Part shown: piece by piece, positions 4,829-11,742 of the stretch | How the letters are laid out: each line of letters opens with the position of its first letter | Position numbering within the stretch: the first letter of the stretch is position 1 | Assembly (NCBI GenBank): GCA_015231995.1 | Contig: JADGAO010000074.1 | Span: 1-12,986 of the forward strand | Direction: 5' to 3' | Source: Nitrospinota bacterium | Lineage (GTDB): Bacteria; Nitrospinota_A; UBA7883; JACRLM01 | DNA: 12,986 nucleotides | Position numbers and translations under genes: made by a program | Notes under the pieces: generated by a model | The model's input: only the letters and a program-made list of their open reading frames with translations | Databases searched by the model: none | What the model was told of the DNA's origin: nothing

Positions 4829-6754
4829 ATGGGACTTAATCTGACTCAGAAGATACTCAAAAGCCATCTCGTTGAAGGTGAACTTACGCCGGGCGCAAAA
4901 ATCGCCATTCGAATTGACCAGACTCTGACGCAGGACGCGACGGGCACAATGGCCTACCTCCAGTTTGAGGCCATGGAACTTCCACGGGTAAAGACTAAAT
5001 TATCAGTGTCTTATGTTGATCACAACACCCTGCAGACCGATTTTAAAAACGCGGACGACCATCTTTACCTCCAGAGTGTTGCGGCCCGGTACGGCATCCA
5101 TTTCTCCCGGCCCGGCAACGGCATATGCCATCAGGTTCATCTGGAGCGGTTCGGGGTTCCCGGCCAGACCCTGCTAGGTTCCGACAGCCACACTCCCACA
5201 CAGGGCGGGCTTGGCATGTTGGCGATAGGCGCGGGCGGGCTGGACGTGGCGATGGCGATGGGCGGCCAGCCTTTCGAGCTTGCGTGTCCGAAAGTCACAT
5301 CCATAAGGCTTGAAGGCAAGCTACAGCCTTTCGTTTCCGCCAAGGATGTCATATTGGAAGTGTTGAGAGTCCTCACCGTCAAGGGCGGCGTGGGCAAGAT
5401 AATGGAATACACCGGCCCCGGCGTCAAGTCGTTGAGTGTGCCGGATCGCGCCACCATAACCAACATGGGCGCAGAGTTGGGCGCGACTACATCGGTGTTT
5501 CCGAGCGATGCGCGGACACTGGAGTTCTTGAAGGCTCAGAAACGCCAGAAAGTCTGGAAAGAACTTAGCGCGGATAAAGACGCCATCTACGAAGAAGAGA
5601 TAGTGATAAACCTCGACAAGCTCGAGCCGATGGTGGCCCAGCCCCACAGCCCGGACAACGTCACCGAGGTCAAGAAGCTTAAAGGCGTGAAAGTGACACA
5701 GGTGGCCATAGGCTCCTGCACTAACTCCTCATACCGCGACCTGATGGCCGTGGCTAACATGCTCAAGGGCAAGACGGTTCATCCGGGGCTTTCTCTTCTG
5801 GTCTCCCCCGGCTCCAAGCAGGTGTTCAAGATGATTTCCGACAACGGCGCGCTGGCCACGCTCATCGAGGCTGGCGCAAGGGTGCTGGAGTCCGCCTGCG
5901 GCCCCTGCATAGGCATGGGCGCGGCCCCCAACTCCGCCGGCGTGTCGGTGCGCACGTTCAACCGCAACTTCAAGGGCAGGTCCGGCACAGACGACGCTGG
6001 CGTGTATCTTGTCAGCCCGGAGACTGCGGCGGCGTGCGCCCTGAAAGGGGAGATAGCCGATCCCCGCAAATCCGGCGTGAAGTGGAAATCCTTCACCATC
6101 CCCAAATCTTACGAAGTGAACGACAACATGATTGTCACCCCTCCCGCCCCCGGCAAGGCGGCGAAGGTGGAGATAATACGCGGGCCGAACATCGCGCCCC
6201 TGCCGAGGTTCGACAAACTTCCCGGCAGGCTTGGCGGACGTGTTTTGCTCAAGACCGGCGACAACATCACGACGGACGACATCATGCCAGCCGGCGCGAA
6301 GGTATTGCCCTTGCGCTCCAACATCCCGGCGATATCCGAGTATGTTTTCGAGAAGGTGGACAAGACCTTCCCGAAACGCGCCAAAGAGGCGGGCGGCGGG
6401 TTTGTTATCGGCGGCCAGAACTACGGACAGGGTTCATCGCGCGAACATGCGGCTATTGCCCCGAAATATCTCGGGGTCAAGGCGGTGATAGTAAAGTCGT
6501 TCGCAAGGATACACATGGCCAACCTGATTAACTTCGGCATCCTGCCGCTCCAGTTTGTCAACGAGTCTGACTACGACAAGATAGAGCAGGGCGACGATCT
6601 GGATATAGACGTGACGAACCTTGCGGGCAACCTTACGCTCGTCAACAAGACCAAGGGCGTGGAGATTCCGGTTAAAACCGGCATGGGCGGAAGAGATCTT
6701 GAGGTCATGAAGGCTGGCGGCCTGCTTGGCTATGCGGCGGCGAAGGCTGTTTAG
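4829..6754 (+). CDS. acn: Aconitate hydratase, short single-chain 'Aquifex type'
   Basis: This cytoplasmic [4Fe-4S] enzyme interconverts citrate and isocitrate in the TCA cycle. The ATG at 4829 is chosen because GGAG sits 8 bases upstream and it gives 641 aa, in line with the ~640-660 aa short aconitases and well below the ~850-900 aa AcnA/AcnB forms. Visible motifs are DQTLTQDATG (30-39), GSDSHTPTQGG (117-127), cluster ligands C297 in GSCTNS and C357/C360 in ACGPC, the swivelling C-terminal domain with TTDDIMPAG (481-489), and active-site GQGSSREH (533-540), whose S536-S537-R538 correspond to Ser642-Ser643-Arg644 of mitochondrial aconitase. It is followed after 42 bases by malate dehydrogenase in an evident operon. 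A homoaconitase or isopropylmalate isomerase is less likely given the fused domains and the mdh neighbour. Confidence 0.93.
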   Translation: MGLNLTQKILKSHLVEGELTPGAKIAIRIDQTLTQDATGTMAYLQFEAMELPRVKTKLSVSYVDHNTLQTDFKNADDHLYLQSVAARYGIHFSRPGNGICHQVHLERFGVPGQTLLGSDSHTPTQGGLGMLAIGAGGLDVAMAMGGQPFELACPKVTSIRLEGKLQPFVSAKDVILEVLRVLTVKGGVGKIMEYTGPGVKSLSVPDRATITNMGAELGATTSVFPSDARTLEFLKAQKRQKVWKELSADKDAIYEEEIVINLDKLEPMVAQPHSPDNVTEVKKLKGVKVTQVAIGSCTNSSYRDLMAVANMLKGKTVHPGLSLLVSPGSKQVFKMISDNGALATLIEAGARVLESACGPCIGMGAAPNSAGVSVRTFNRNFKGRSGTDDAGVYLVSPETAAACALKGEIADPRKSGVKWKSFTIPKSYEVNDNMIVTPPAPGKAAKVEIIRGPNIAPLPRFDKLPGRLGGRVLLKTGDNITTDDIMPAGAKVLPLRSNIPAISEYVFEKVDKTFPKRAKEAGGGFVIGGQNYGQGSSREHAAIAPKYLGVKAVIVKSFARIHMANLINFGILPLQFVNESDYDKIEQGDDLDIDVTNLAGNLTLVNKTKGVEIPVKTGMGGRDLEVMKAGGLLGYAAAKAV

Positions 6755-6796
6755 GACGAGTCATTAATAACATGCAGTCTTACCGGAGGGGATCTG

Positions 6797-7726
6797 ATGG
6801 CTAAAAAGAAAATCACGGTGGTAGGAGCCGGAAACGTTGGCGCCACCACGGCCCAGCTTTTGGCTTACAAAAAGCTTGGTCATATCACCATTGTGGACGT
6901 GGTGGATGGCTTGGCCAAGGGCAAGGCGTTGGACCTTATGGAGTCGGCCCCGCTGGAGAATTTCGATTCGAGGATCGTCGGCACGACCTCTTATGAGGAC
7001 ACCGCCAATTCCGACATCGTGGTGATCACCGCAGGCGTGGCGCGCAAACCGGGGATGACCCGCGAGGACCTGCGCGACATAAACGCGGAGATCGTCAAGA
7101 GCGCGTCCGAGCAGATCATCAAATATTCGCCAAAGTGCTTCATGATCGTGGTCACAAACCCGTTGGACACGATGACGTGGGTCGCCATGAAATACACCGG
7201 ACTGCCCAAAAACAGGATATTGGGCATGGCCGGCGTTCTGGACTCCACCCGGTTCCGTTCGTTCATAGCGATGGAGCTTGGCGTCTCCAACGACGACGTT
7301 CATGCGACTGTGCTCGGCCTTCACGGCGAGGACATGGTGCCGATGCCCCGGCACTCGTCGGTAGCTGGCATACCGATTACGGAGCTTCTGTCCAAAGAGA
7401 AGATAGACGCTCTTGTCGAGCGCACCCGTCAGGGCGGCGGCGAGATAGTGAAACTTCTCAAAACCGGGTCCGCTTTCTACGCCCCGGCTTCTTCGGTGGT
7501 GAACATGGTGGAGTCCATCGTGTTGGAGAAGAACCGGATCGTCCCCGCCGCGGCCTACATGGAAGGGGAGTACGGGATCCACGGCATATTCATGGGCGTT
7601 CCCGTGAAGCTTAACTGGTCTGGCGTGCAGAGCGTCGTTGAGCTTACGCTCACATCCGAGGAGATGGCCGCGTTACATCAATCGGCGGACGCCGTTCACA
7701 AGTCCGTCGCACAGTTGAAGGTGTGA
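6797..7726 (+). CDS. mdh: Malate dehydrogenase (NAD-dependent, LDH-like family)
   Basis: This 309-aa cytoplasmic enzyme oxidises malate to oxaloacetate with NAD. The Rossmann motif GAGNVG (G10, G12, G15) is at the N-terminus, with D34 at the end of strand 2 favouring NAD over NADP. The substrate-specificity loop reads ARKPGMTREDL: R83 and R89 are the arginines that bind the dicarboxylate, which points to malate rather than lactate. The catalytic pair is D149 (GVLDSTRFR, with substrate-binding R152) and H176 (GLHGEDMVP); VTNPLDTMT is also typical. The ATG at 6797 has an excellent ribosome binding site (GGAGGGG). It lies 42 bases after aconitase and just before a terminator, so the two genes form a compact TCA operon. 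Length and motifs are normal. Confidence 0.96.
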   Translation: MAKKKITVVGAGNVGATTAQLLAYKKLGHITIVDVVDGLAKGKALDLMESAPLENFDSRIVGTTSYEDTANSDIVVITAGVARKPGMTREDLRDINAEIVKSASEQIIKYSPKCFMIVVTNPLDTMTWVAMKYTGLPKNRILGMAGVLDSTRFRSFIAMELGVSNDDVHATVLGLHGEDMVPMPRHSSVAGIPITELLSKEKIDALVERTRQGGGEIVKLLKTGSAFYAPASSVVNMVESIVLEKNRIVPAAAYMEGEYGIHGIFMGVPVKLNWSGVQSVVELTLTSEEMAALHQSADAVHKSVAQLKV

Positions 7727-7752
7727 CCGGTTTACCTTTTTAAAGTTTCCGG

Positions 7753-7786
7753 CCGCCGGGGTCTTATAGCCCCGGCGGTTTTTTTT
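7753..7786 (+). terminator. Rho-independent terminator of acn-mdh
   Basis: CCGCCGGGG (7753-7761) pairs perfectly with CCCCGGCGG (7770-7778) around an 8-base loop, followed by eight T residues (7779-7786). It begins 27 bases after the mdh stop codon. Confidence 0.95.
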
Positions 7787-7846
7787 ATGGTATATTAATC
7801 CCGTCGTTTTTATCCAAGGCGTTTTTCCCTGGCGCCGGAGGTGGTT

Positions 7847-7954
7847 TTGAAGCGGATGCTTTGGACTGCAATGTCGCTCGCTCGCAAAAGAGGCTTTCAT
7901 GGCCTAGTAAAAACTGATTCCGGGTCGGTTTATGGATTTTCAAAAAACTTTTGA
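7847..7954 (+). CDS. Possible 35-aa leader ORF overlapping the kinase start
   Basis: A near-ideal ribosome binding site GGAGGTGG (7837-7844) stands five bases before a TTG at 7847 and 12 bases before an in-frame ATG at 7856. The frame runs 35 codons (basic N-terminus including SLARKRGFHG) to TGA at 7952-7954, overlapping the first 23 bases of the histidine kinase in another frame. The kinase ATG at 7932 itself has only a weak ribosome binding site. The ORF could therefore couple or attenuate kinase translation. It could also be an accidental frame, or the remnant of a longer kinase N-terminus disrupted by a frameshift. No similarity recognised. Confidence 0.3.
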   Translation: MKRMLWTAMSLARKRGFHGLVKTDSGSVYGFSKNF

Positions 7955-10355
7955 CCTGCTAAGCGAACAGGTTGTGATAATCGGCCCATCGGGCCTTATT
8001 CTGGAAATAAACGCCTCCGCCAAATCGTTTTTCAATTCTCCCGGCGCCCGTGGCGGATCATGGAAAAAAATCGTATCCCCGTATCTTCAGCCGCCGTCCG
8101 CAACCGTCCCGCTCGACGACATGGATGCGCTTCTTGACGGCGCTTTGGAGCGGCAGGGTTCCGCGACGCTGACAAAAGATGGAGTTGAAACTACCGTCAG
8201 GTTCAGGGTCGCCAGAATCGCGCAGAAGGGCGATGACGCCTTCTCGCTGGTGATGTCCGCCTCCCCGGCGCCTTCGGCTGAAAAGCCCATGCCATCCCCA
8301 AGGCCAGGCGCCGTTAGCGCCAATGAGCTTAACCACCTTCATGCGATCAACCGCGCACAGACCCTGTACATAGCGAAGACGGACCCGTCCATAGTTTTCA
8401 GCGAGCTTCTCGAAAGCCTTCTTCCTATCACCGGATCGGAGTATGGCTTCATAGGTGAAGTGGCACATGAAAAAGAAACCAGCAAACCGTATCTGCGGAT
8501 TCTGGCTGTTTCCAGTTCCGTCTGGAACGAGGGGATGATAGCCCTTCATGAAAGCATGGTGTCCAGAACCCTGGAATTCCGAAGGCTTGACACCCTTATA
8601 GGCCACATAATGACAGAAGGGAAAACCGTCATCTCAAACAGCATTTCGTCAGACCCCAGAAGCGGCGGACTGCCCGGCGGCCATGTCAACATCGAGTCCT
8701 TCATGGGAGTCCCCATCTATACTGGAGACCGGCTCACCGGTGTTTTGGGGTTGGCCAACAGGCGCGGAGGATACGATCAGGCCATGGAAGACGAGATGAA
8801 ATCGTTTCTTAAAGCCTGCTCGGTCATATTCGAATCGGTTGAAGGCGCAAAAAGCAGGGAATCGCTGGAGAAGGCGCTAATCAAGAGCGAGAAAGAGCTG
8901 AGGTTGTTGATAGACTCCCTTCCGTCGCTTATCGCGTATGTTGATTCGGATGAGCGTTACAGGGTTGCCAACAAGGTTTATAAGGACTGGTTCGGCATTG
9001 ACCCCGAAACCATAAAGGGCAAAAAAGTGGTAGAGGTCGTAGGCGAGGCCAACTACGCCAAGATACAAAATCATATCAAAAAAGCGCTTTCCGGACGCAA
9101 AGCCACGCATGAAAGCTCATTTGACATGGCTGGCGGGAGCCAGACGCACGTCGAGGGGACGTTCGTTCCAGAGATCGGCGAAGATGGGGTGGTTAAAGGC
9201 TATTTCGTCCTCGTCAACGACGTTACGGAACACAAGATAGCCGAGGAAGCCCTCAGGAGAGCCGAAGCCAAATGGCGCTCGCTGGTGGAGAACGCGGCGG
9301 ACATGATACTGCTACTGGATGTGGAGGGGGACATACTGTTCATCAACCACGCTCCGGCCGGACTGGCCGCCGAGGAGGCGGTAGGAACCAATGTGTGCAA
9401 CCATGTTTCGCCCGACCACTGCAGGACGGTCATGGACGCGCTCACCCGCTCGCTTGACACCGGCGATCCTGTGTGTTTTGAAATGCAGGCCAAAGGCCCG
9501 TTTCACAGCCTGTACTGGTACTCCACAGTCGTCAGCCCGATAAAAGACGGCGAATCCGAACCGATATTCATAATGATCACCCGCGACATTTCGGACAGCA
9601 AACGCGTGGAAGGGGAGTTGCGCCAGACGGCAGACCAGCTTCGGGAGATGGACGCCTTCAAGAACAAAATGATCTCCATCATTTCGCACGACCTGCGCTC
9701 CCCCATCACCTCCAACATCGGTCTGCTACGGCTTTTGCTCAAAACGGGCAAAGACCCGCTCTCCCTCCGGCAACAGCAGATAGTAGAGACTATGGAGCGT
9801 TCGAACACGCTACTGCTCGCACTTGTGGAGAACCTTCTGGAGCTTTCGAAACTGCGGCGTGGCCTGGTCGCCATCCACGCCAGGCCCATCTCGTCTTCCG
9901 AGATAATCGAGATGAGCGGCCTGATGTTGCGCCAGATGGCGGCGGACAAGGATATCCAGATCGTGGAGGAAACCGCGCCGGACGCATGGCTCAACGCGGA
10001 TCGGGAAAAGATGGTGCAGGCGCTCAACAATCTCATATCCAACTCGATAAAATTCTCGCATCCCGGCGGAGTCATAACGATCAGCTCTCAATCCGATGGC
10101 GATGAAACTGTGATTACCGTTAAAGACTCTGGCGTCGGCGTGGAACCGTCGGAAATACCGTCGTTGTTCGACCTTTCAAGAAAGACCACGACGCTTGGAA
10201 CGCAGGGAGAAAAAGGGGGAGGCCTGGGCCTGGCCATTTGCAGGGAGATAACCGAGCTTAGTGGCGGTCAGATGGAGATGGATTCCAAACCGGGAGTGGG
10301 AACGACCGTGCGGCTTAAATTCAAGCGCGTTGAAGTTCCCGTGGAAACGCAGTGA
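7932..10355 (+). CDS. PAS-GAF-PAS-PAS sensor histidine kinase, soluble
   Basis: This 807-aa two-component sensor kinase has no membrane segment or signal peptide, so it senses an intracellular cue. Domains are PAS-like (1-110); GAF (about 150-305, with SEYGFIGEV, LEFRRLDTLIG and GGLPGGH typical of one GAF subgroup); PAS (about 323-435); PAS (about 446-550); a HisKA dimerisation helix with the phospho-acceptor H586 in ISHDLRSPI; and HATPase_c with N-box NNLISN (699-704), DSGVG (732-736) and the glycine lid GEKGGGLGLA. It is therefore predicted to be active, autophosphorylating at H586. No receiver or output gene is adjacent, so the partner response regulator is unknown. The ATG at 7932 has a weak ribosome binding site and an in-frame stop 21 bases upstream. 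No haem- or flavin-binding residue set is obvious. Confidence 0.93.
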   Translation: MDFQKTFDLLSEQVVIIGPSGLILEINASAKSFFNSPGARGGSWKKIVSPYLQPPSATVPLDDMDALLDGALERQGSATLTKDGVETTVRFRVARIAQKGDDAFSLVMSASPAPSAEKPMPSPRPGAVSANELNHLHAINRAQTLYIAKTDPSIVFSELLESLLPITGSEYGFIGEVAHEKETSKPYLRILAVSSSVWNEGMIALHESMVSRTLEFRRLDTLIGHIMTEGKTVISNSISSDPRSGGLPGGHVNIESFMGVPIYTGDRLTGVLGLANRRGGYDQAMEDEMKSFLKACSVIFESVEGAKSRESLEKALIKSEKELRLLIDSLPSLIAYVDSDERYRVANKVYKDWFGIDPETIKGKKVVEVVGEANYAKIQNHIKKALSGRKATHESSFDMAGGSQTHVEGTFVPEIGEDGVVKGYFVLVNDVTEHKIAEEALRRAEAKWRSLVENAADMILLLDVEGDILFINHAPAGLAAEEAVGTNVCNHVSPDHCRTVMDALTRSLDTGDPVCFEMQAKGPFHSLYWYSTVVSPIKDGESEPIFIMITRDISDSKRVEGELRQTADQLREMDAFKNKMISIISHDLRSPITSNIGLLRLLLKTGKDPLSLRQQQIVETMERSNTLLLALVENLLELSKLRRGLVAIHARPISSSEIIEMSGLMLRQMAADKDIQIVEETAPDAWLNADREKMVQALNNLISNSIKFSHPGGVITISSQSDGDETVITVKDSGVGVEPSEIPSLFDLSRKTTTLGTQGEKGGGLGLAICREITELSGGQMEMDSKPGVGTTVRLKFKRVEVPVETQ

Positions 10356-10440
10356 GAGGGCGCTTCGACGTTCGTTTGTTAATGAGAGCTTTGTATAATC
10401 CATCAATTCCGCAATATTGTCATTCTGAGGCTTACGATCA

Positions 10441-10478
10441 TTGTCATTCTGAACGAAGCGTAGCGAAGTGAAGAATCT
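10441..10478 (-). repeat. REP-like palindrome, inverted copy
   Basis: TTGTCATTCTGAACGAAGCG followed by a GAAGAATCT end is the reverse complement of the family core (AGATTCTTC ... CAGAATGACA). It faces the copy at 10506-10541 across a 27-base spacer, so the two could pair into a long imperfect hairpin of the BIME type downstream of the kinase gene. Confidence 0.65.
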
Positions 10479-10505
10479 ATCAGAAGAAAAAGTCCATTCT
10501 ACTTT

Positions 10506-10567
10506 GATCCTTCGGTCGCAAAGGCTCCCTCAGGATGACAACAGTCGCAAAGCTCCTTGAGGATGAC
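10506..10567 (+). repeat. Two tandem REP-like units
   Basis: The unit GGTCGCAAAGGCTCCCTCAG-GATGACAAC (10514-10542) is followed at once by AGTCGCAAAGCTCCTTGAG-GATGACGAA (10543-10570), i.e. two diverged ~28-base tandem copies. The same tandem arrangement, with a longer spacer, occurs at 42-122. Confidence 0.65.
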
Positions 10568-10702
10568 GAAATGTGGAAATCGTTTGGTTATGTAAAGCTT
10601 TCTTTGTTGACCGGGAATATGGCTCTCAATGCTTGGCGTCTTCGTATTTATGATAATATTTGTCATCCGAAAAACGCCGGATAAACTTGAACGCGAGGAT
10701 TG

Positions 10703-11455
10703 ATGAGCGAAAATATCGACACGACAAAGGCCGTCGAGATAGCCGATGGAGTTTACTGGATCGGCTTCTACGATAAGGGCGCCGGTTTCCACTGCAACCC
10801 GTATCTCATAGTGGACGGCGACGAGGCCGTGTTGATCGAGCCTGGCTCCGTTCCCCATTTCCCGATGGTGCTCTCAAAGCTGTGCAGGCTGATACCGTTC
10901 GAGAAGATAACGAAAATACTCGTCTCCCACCAGGACCCGGATCTTTGCGCCGGGATTCCCAAGTTCGAGGAGCTTGTCTACGGATGCGGCGGGAAGCTAG
11001 AGATAGTCACCCATTCCAGGGCTTCCGTGCTGATAGCCCACTACGGCATAAGGTCGCCATTTTATCAGGTGGATCAAAACGATTGGAAGCTCACTCTCAA
11101 ATCCGGCAGGGAGCTTACGTTCATATTTTCGCCCTACCTGCATTTCCCCGGCGCATTCATGACGTACGACTCCAAAACGAAGATACTTTTTTCCGGCGAC
11201 CTTTTCGGCGCGTTTTCGTTCGACTGGAACCTGTACGCCAACGAGTACTATACGGAGGCGATGAAAGCGTTCCACGAAAACTACATGCCCGGCAACCGGA
11301 TACTCCGCGCGGCGATGGATAAACTAGACTCTTTCGACATAAGTATGATCGCCTCCCAGCACGGCTCGATAATAAACAGGGATGTGAAAAAATACATTGA
11401 TACGTTGCGCGACCTTGATTGCGGCGATTACGTCTTCACGCCCGGACAGGATTGA
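10703..11455 (+). CDS. Stand-alone metallo-beta-lactamase-fold protein, flavodiiron/ODP-like
   Basis: This 250-aa predicted cytoplasmic protein has the metallo-beta-lactamase fold and resembles the diiron domain of flavodiiron proteins. Candidate metal ligands are H76, D78 and D80 (SHQDPDLCAG), H147 (PYLHFPGAF), D166 (LFSGDLFGAF) and H220 (SQHGSII). The Glu usual at the second position of the HxExDH motif is Asp here, and the final His is Leu81. There is no flavodoxin or rubredoxin domain, so it cannot be a complete O2 or NO reductase by itself. Stand-alone members include the ODP oxygen/iron sensor known from spirochaete chemotaxis, but a hydrolase is not excluded. GAGGA at 10695-10699 sits just before TTG 10700 and ATG 10703; I prefer the ATG. 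An 88-aa gene follows after 5 bases. Confidence 0.82.
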   Translation: MSENIDTTKAVEIADGVYWIGFYDKGAGFHCNPYLIVDGDEAVLIEPGSVPHFPMVLSKLCRLIPFEKITKILVSHQDPDLCAGIPKFEELVYGCGGKLEIVTHSRASVLIAHYGIRSPFYQVDQNDWKLTLKSGRELTFIFSPYLHFPGAFMTYDSKTKILFSGDLFGAFSFDWNLYANEYYTEAMKAFHENYMPGNRILRAAMDKLDSFDISMIASQHGSIINRDVKKYIDTLRDLDCGDYVFTPGQD

Positions 11456-11460
11456 CGGCG

Positions 11461-11727
11461 ATGACGTACAGGGATTTGATAGAGCTTGTCGTTCAAAGGC
11501 AGATGGGTATCGTCGGCCTCTGGAAAACTCTTGAAACGCTCAACGACGTCGGCCTGGCGGTGGGCGACGACTACAGGCTTGTCGGCGATGGAGGGTACGA
11601 CGACCTTGAAAGGCTGGTGACTAGGTTTAATGAAAAATACGGCCTCGTCACCGTGATGGGTTGCAAGATCGTCGTGGGCAGGAAAGCGAGGGAAGGAAAC
11701 CTGGCTTTACCGAAAATCCTGAAGTAA
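11461..11727 (+). CDS. Unrecognised 88-aa protein coupled to the diiron-like gene
   Basis: I do not recognise this family. The frame is open from 11419, but the ATG at 11461, five bases after the upstream stop, is the natural start; the GGACAGGA just before that stop can serve as ribosome binding site. The predicted shape is an N-terminal helix (YRDLIELVVQRQMGIVGLWK), a short acidic Gly/Asp-rich turn (GDDYRLVGDGGYDD), a second helix (LERLVTRFNEKYG) and a hydrophobic strand with the only cysteine (VMGCKIVVGRK), ending in a basic tail. No signal peptide or membrane segment is seen, so it is cytoplasmic. Tight spacing suggests it works with the diiron-like protein, perhaps as a binding partner; that is inference. 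It converges on the aminotransferase gene with a 15-base gap. Confidence 0.72.
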   Translation: MTYRDLIELVVQRQMGIVGLWKTLETLNDVGLAVGDDYRLVGDGGYDDLERLVTRFNEKYGLVTVMGCKIVVGRKAREGNLALPKILK

Positions 11728-11742
11728 TCCCCGGCGTATGCG

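Larger units (their letters stand above)
10356..10702. other. Gene-free repeat region between kinase and diiron-like protein
   Basis: I see no gene in this 347-base stretch. It carries three REP-like units (10441-10478, 10506-10541 and 10542-10567), a doubled word TTGTCATTCTGA (10417-10428 and 10441-10452), and a ~60-base flank shared with 123-185. A perfect -10 hexamer TATAAT occurs at 10394-10399 but without a good -35 at normal distance. Another AT-rich patch, GATAATATT at 10652-10660, lies nearer the next gene; either could mark its promoter. No classical terminator follows the kinase gene. Confidence 0.7.

Noticed and set aside
6764..7582. 272-codon minus-strand frame opposite malate dehydrogenase
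   Set aside because: Shadow frame; the + strand carries all catalytic motifs of malate dehydrogenase.
7856..7931. Cyclic di-GMP (GEMM-type) riboswitch upstream of the kinase
   Set aside because: Short resemblances (GCAAA, GGCTTT, GGCCTA) were seen, but the paired stems and the conserved tetraloop/receptor of that class could not be assembled.
10394..10399. Perfect TATAAT as promoter of the diiron-like gene
   Set aside because: No acceptable -35 lies 15-19 bases upstream and it is about 300 bases from the gene; kept only as a remark in the intergenic entry.
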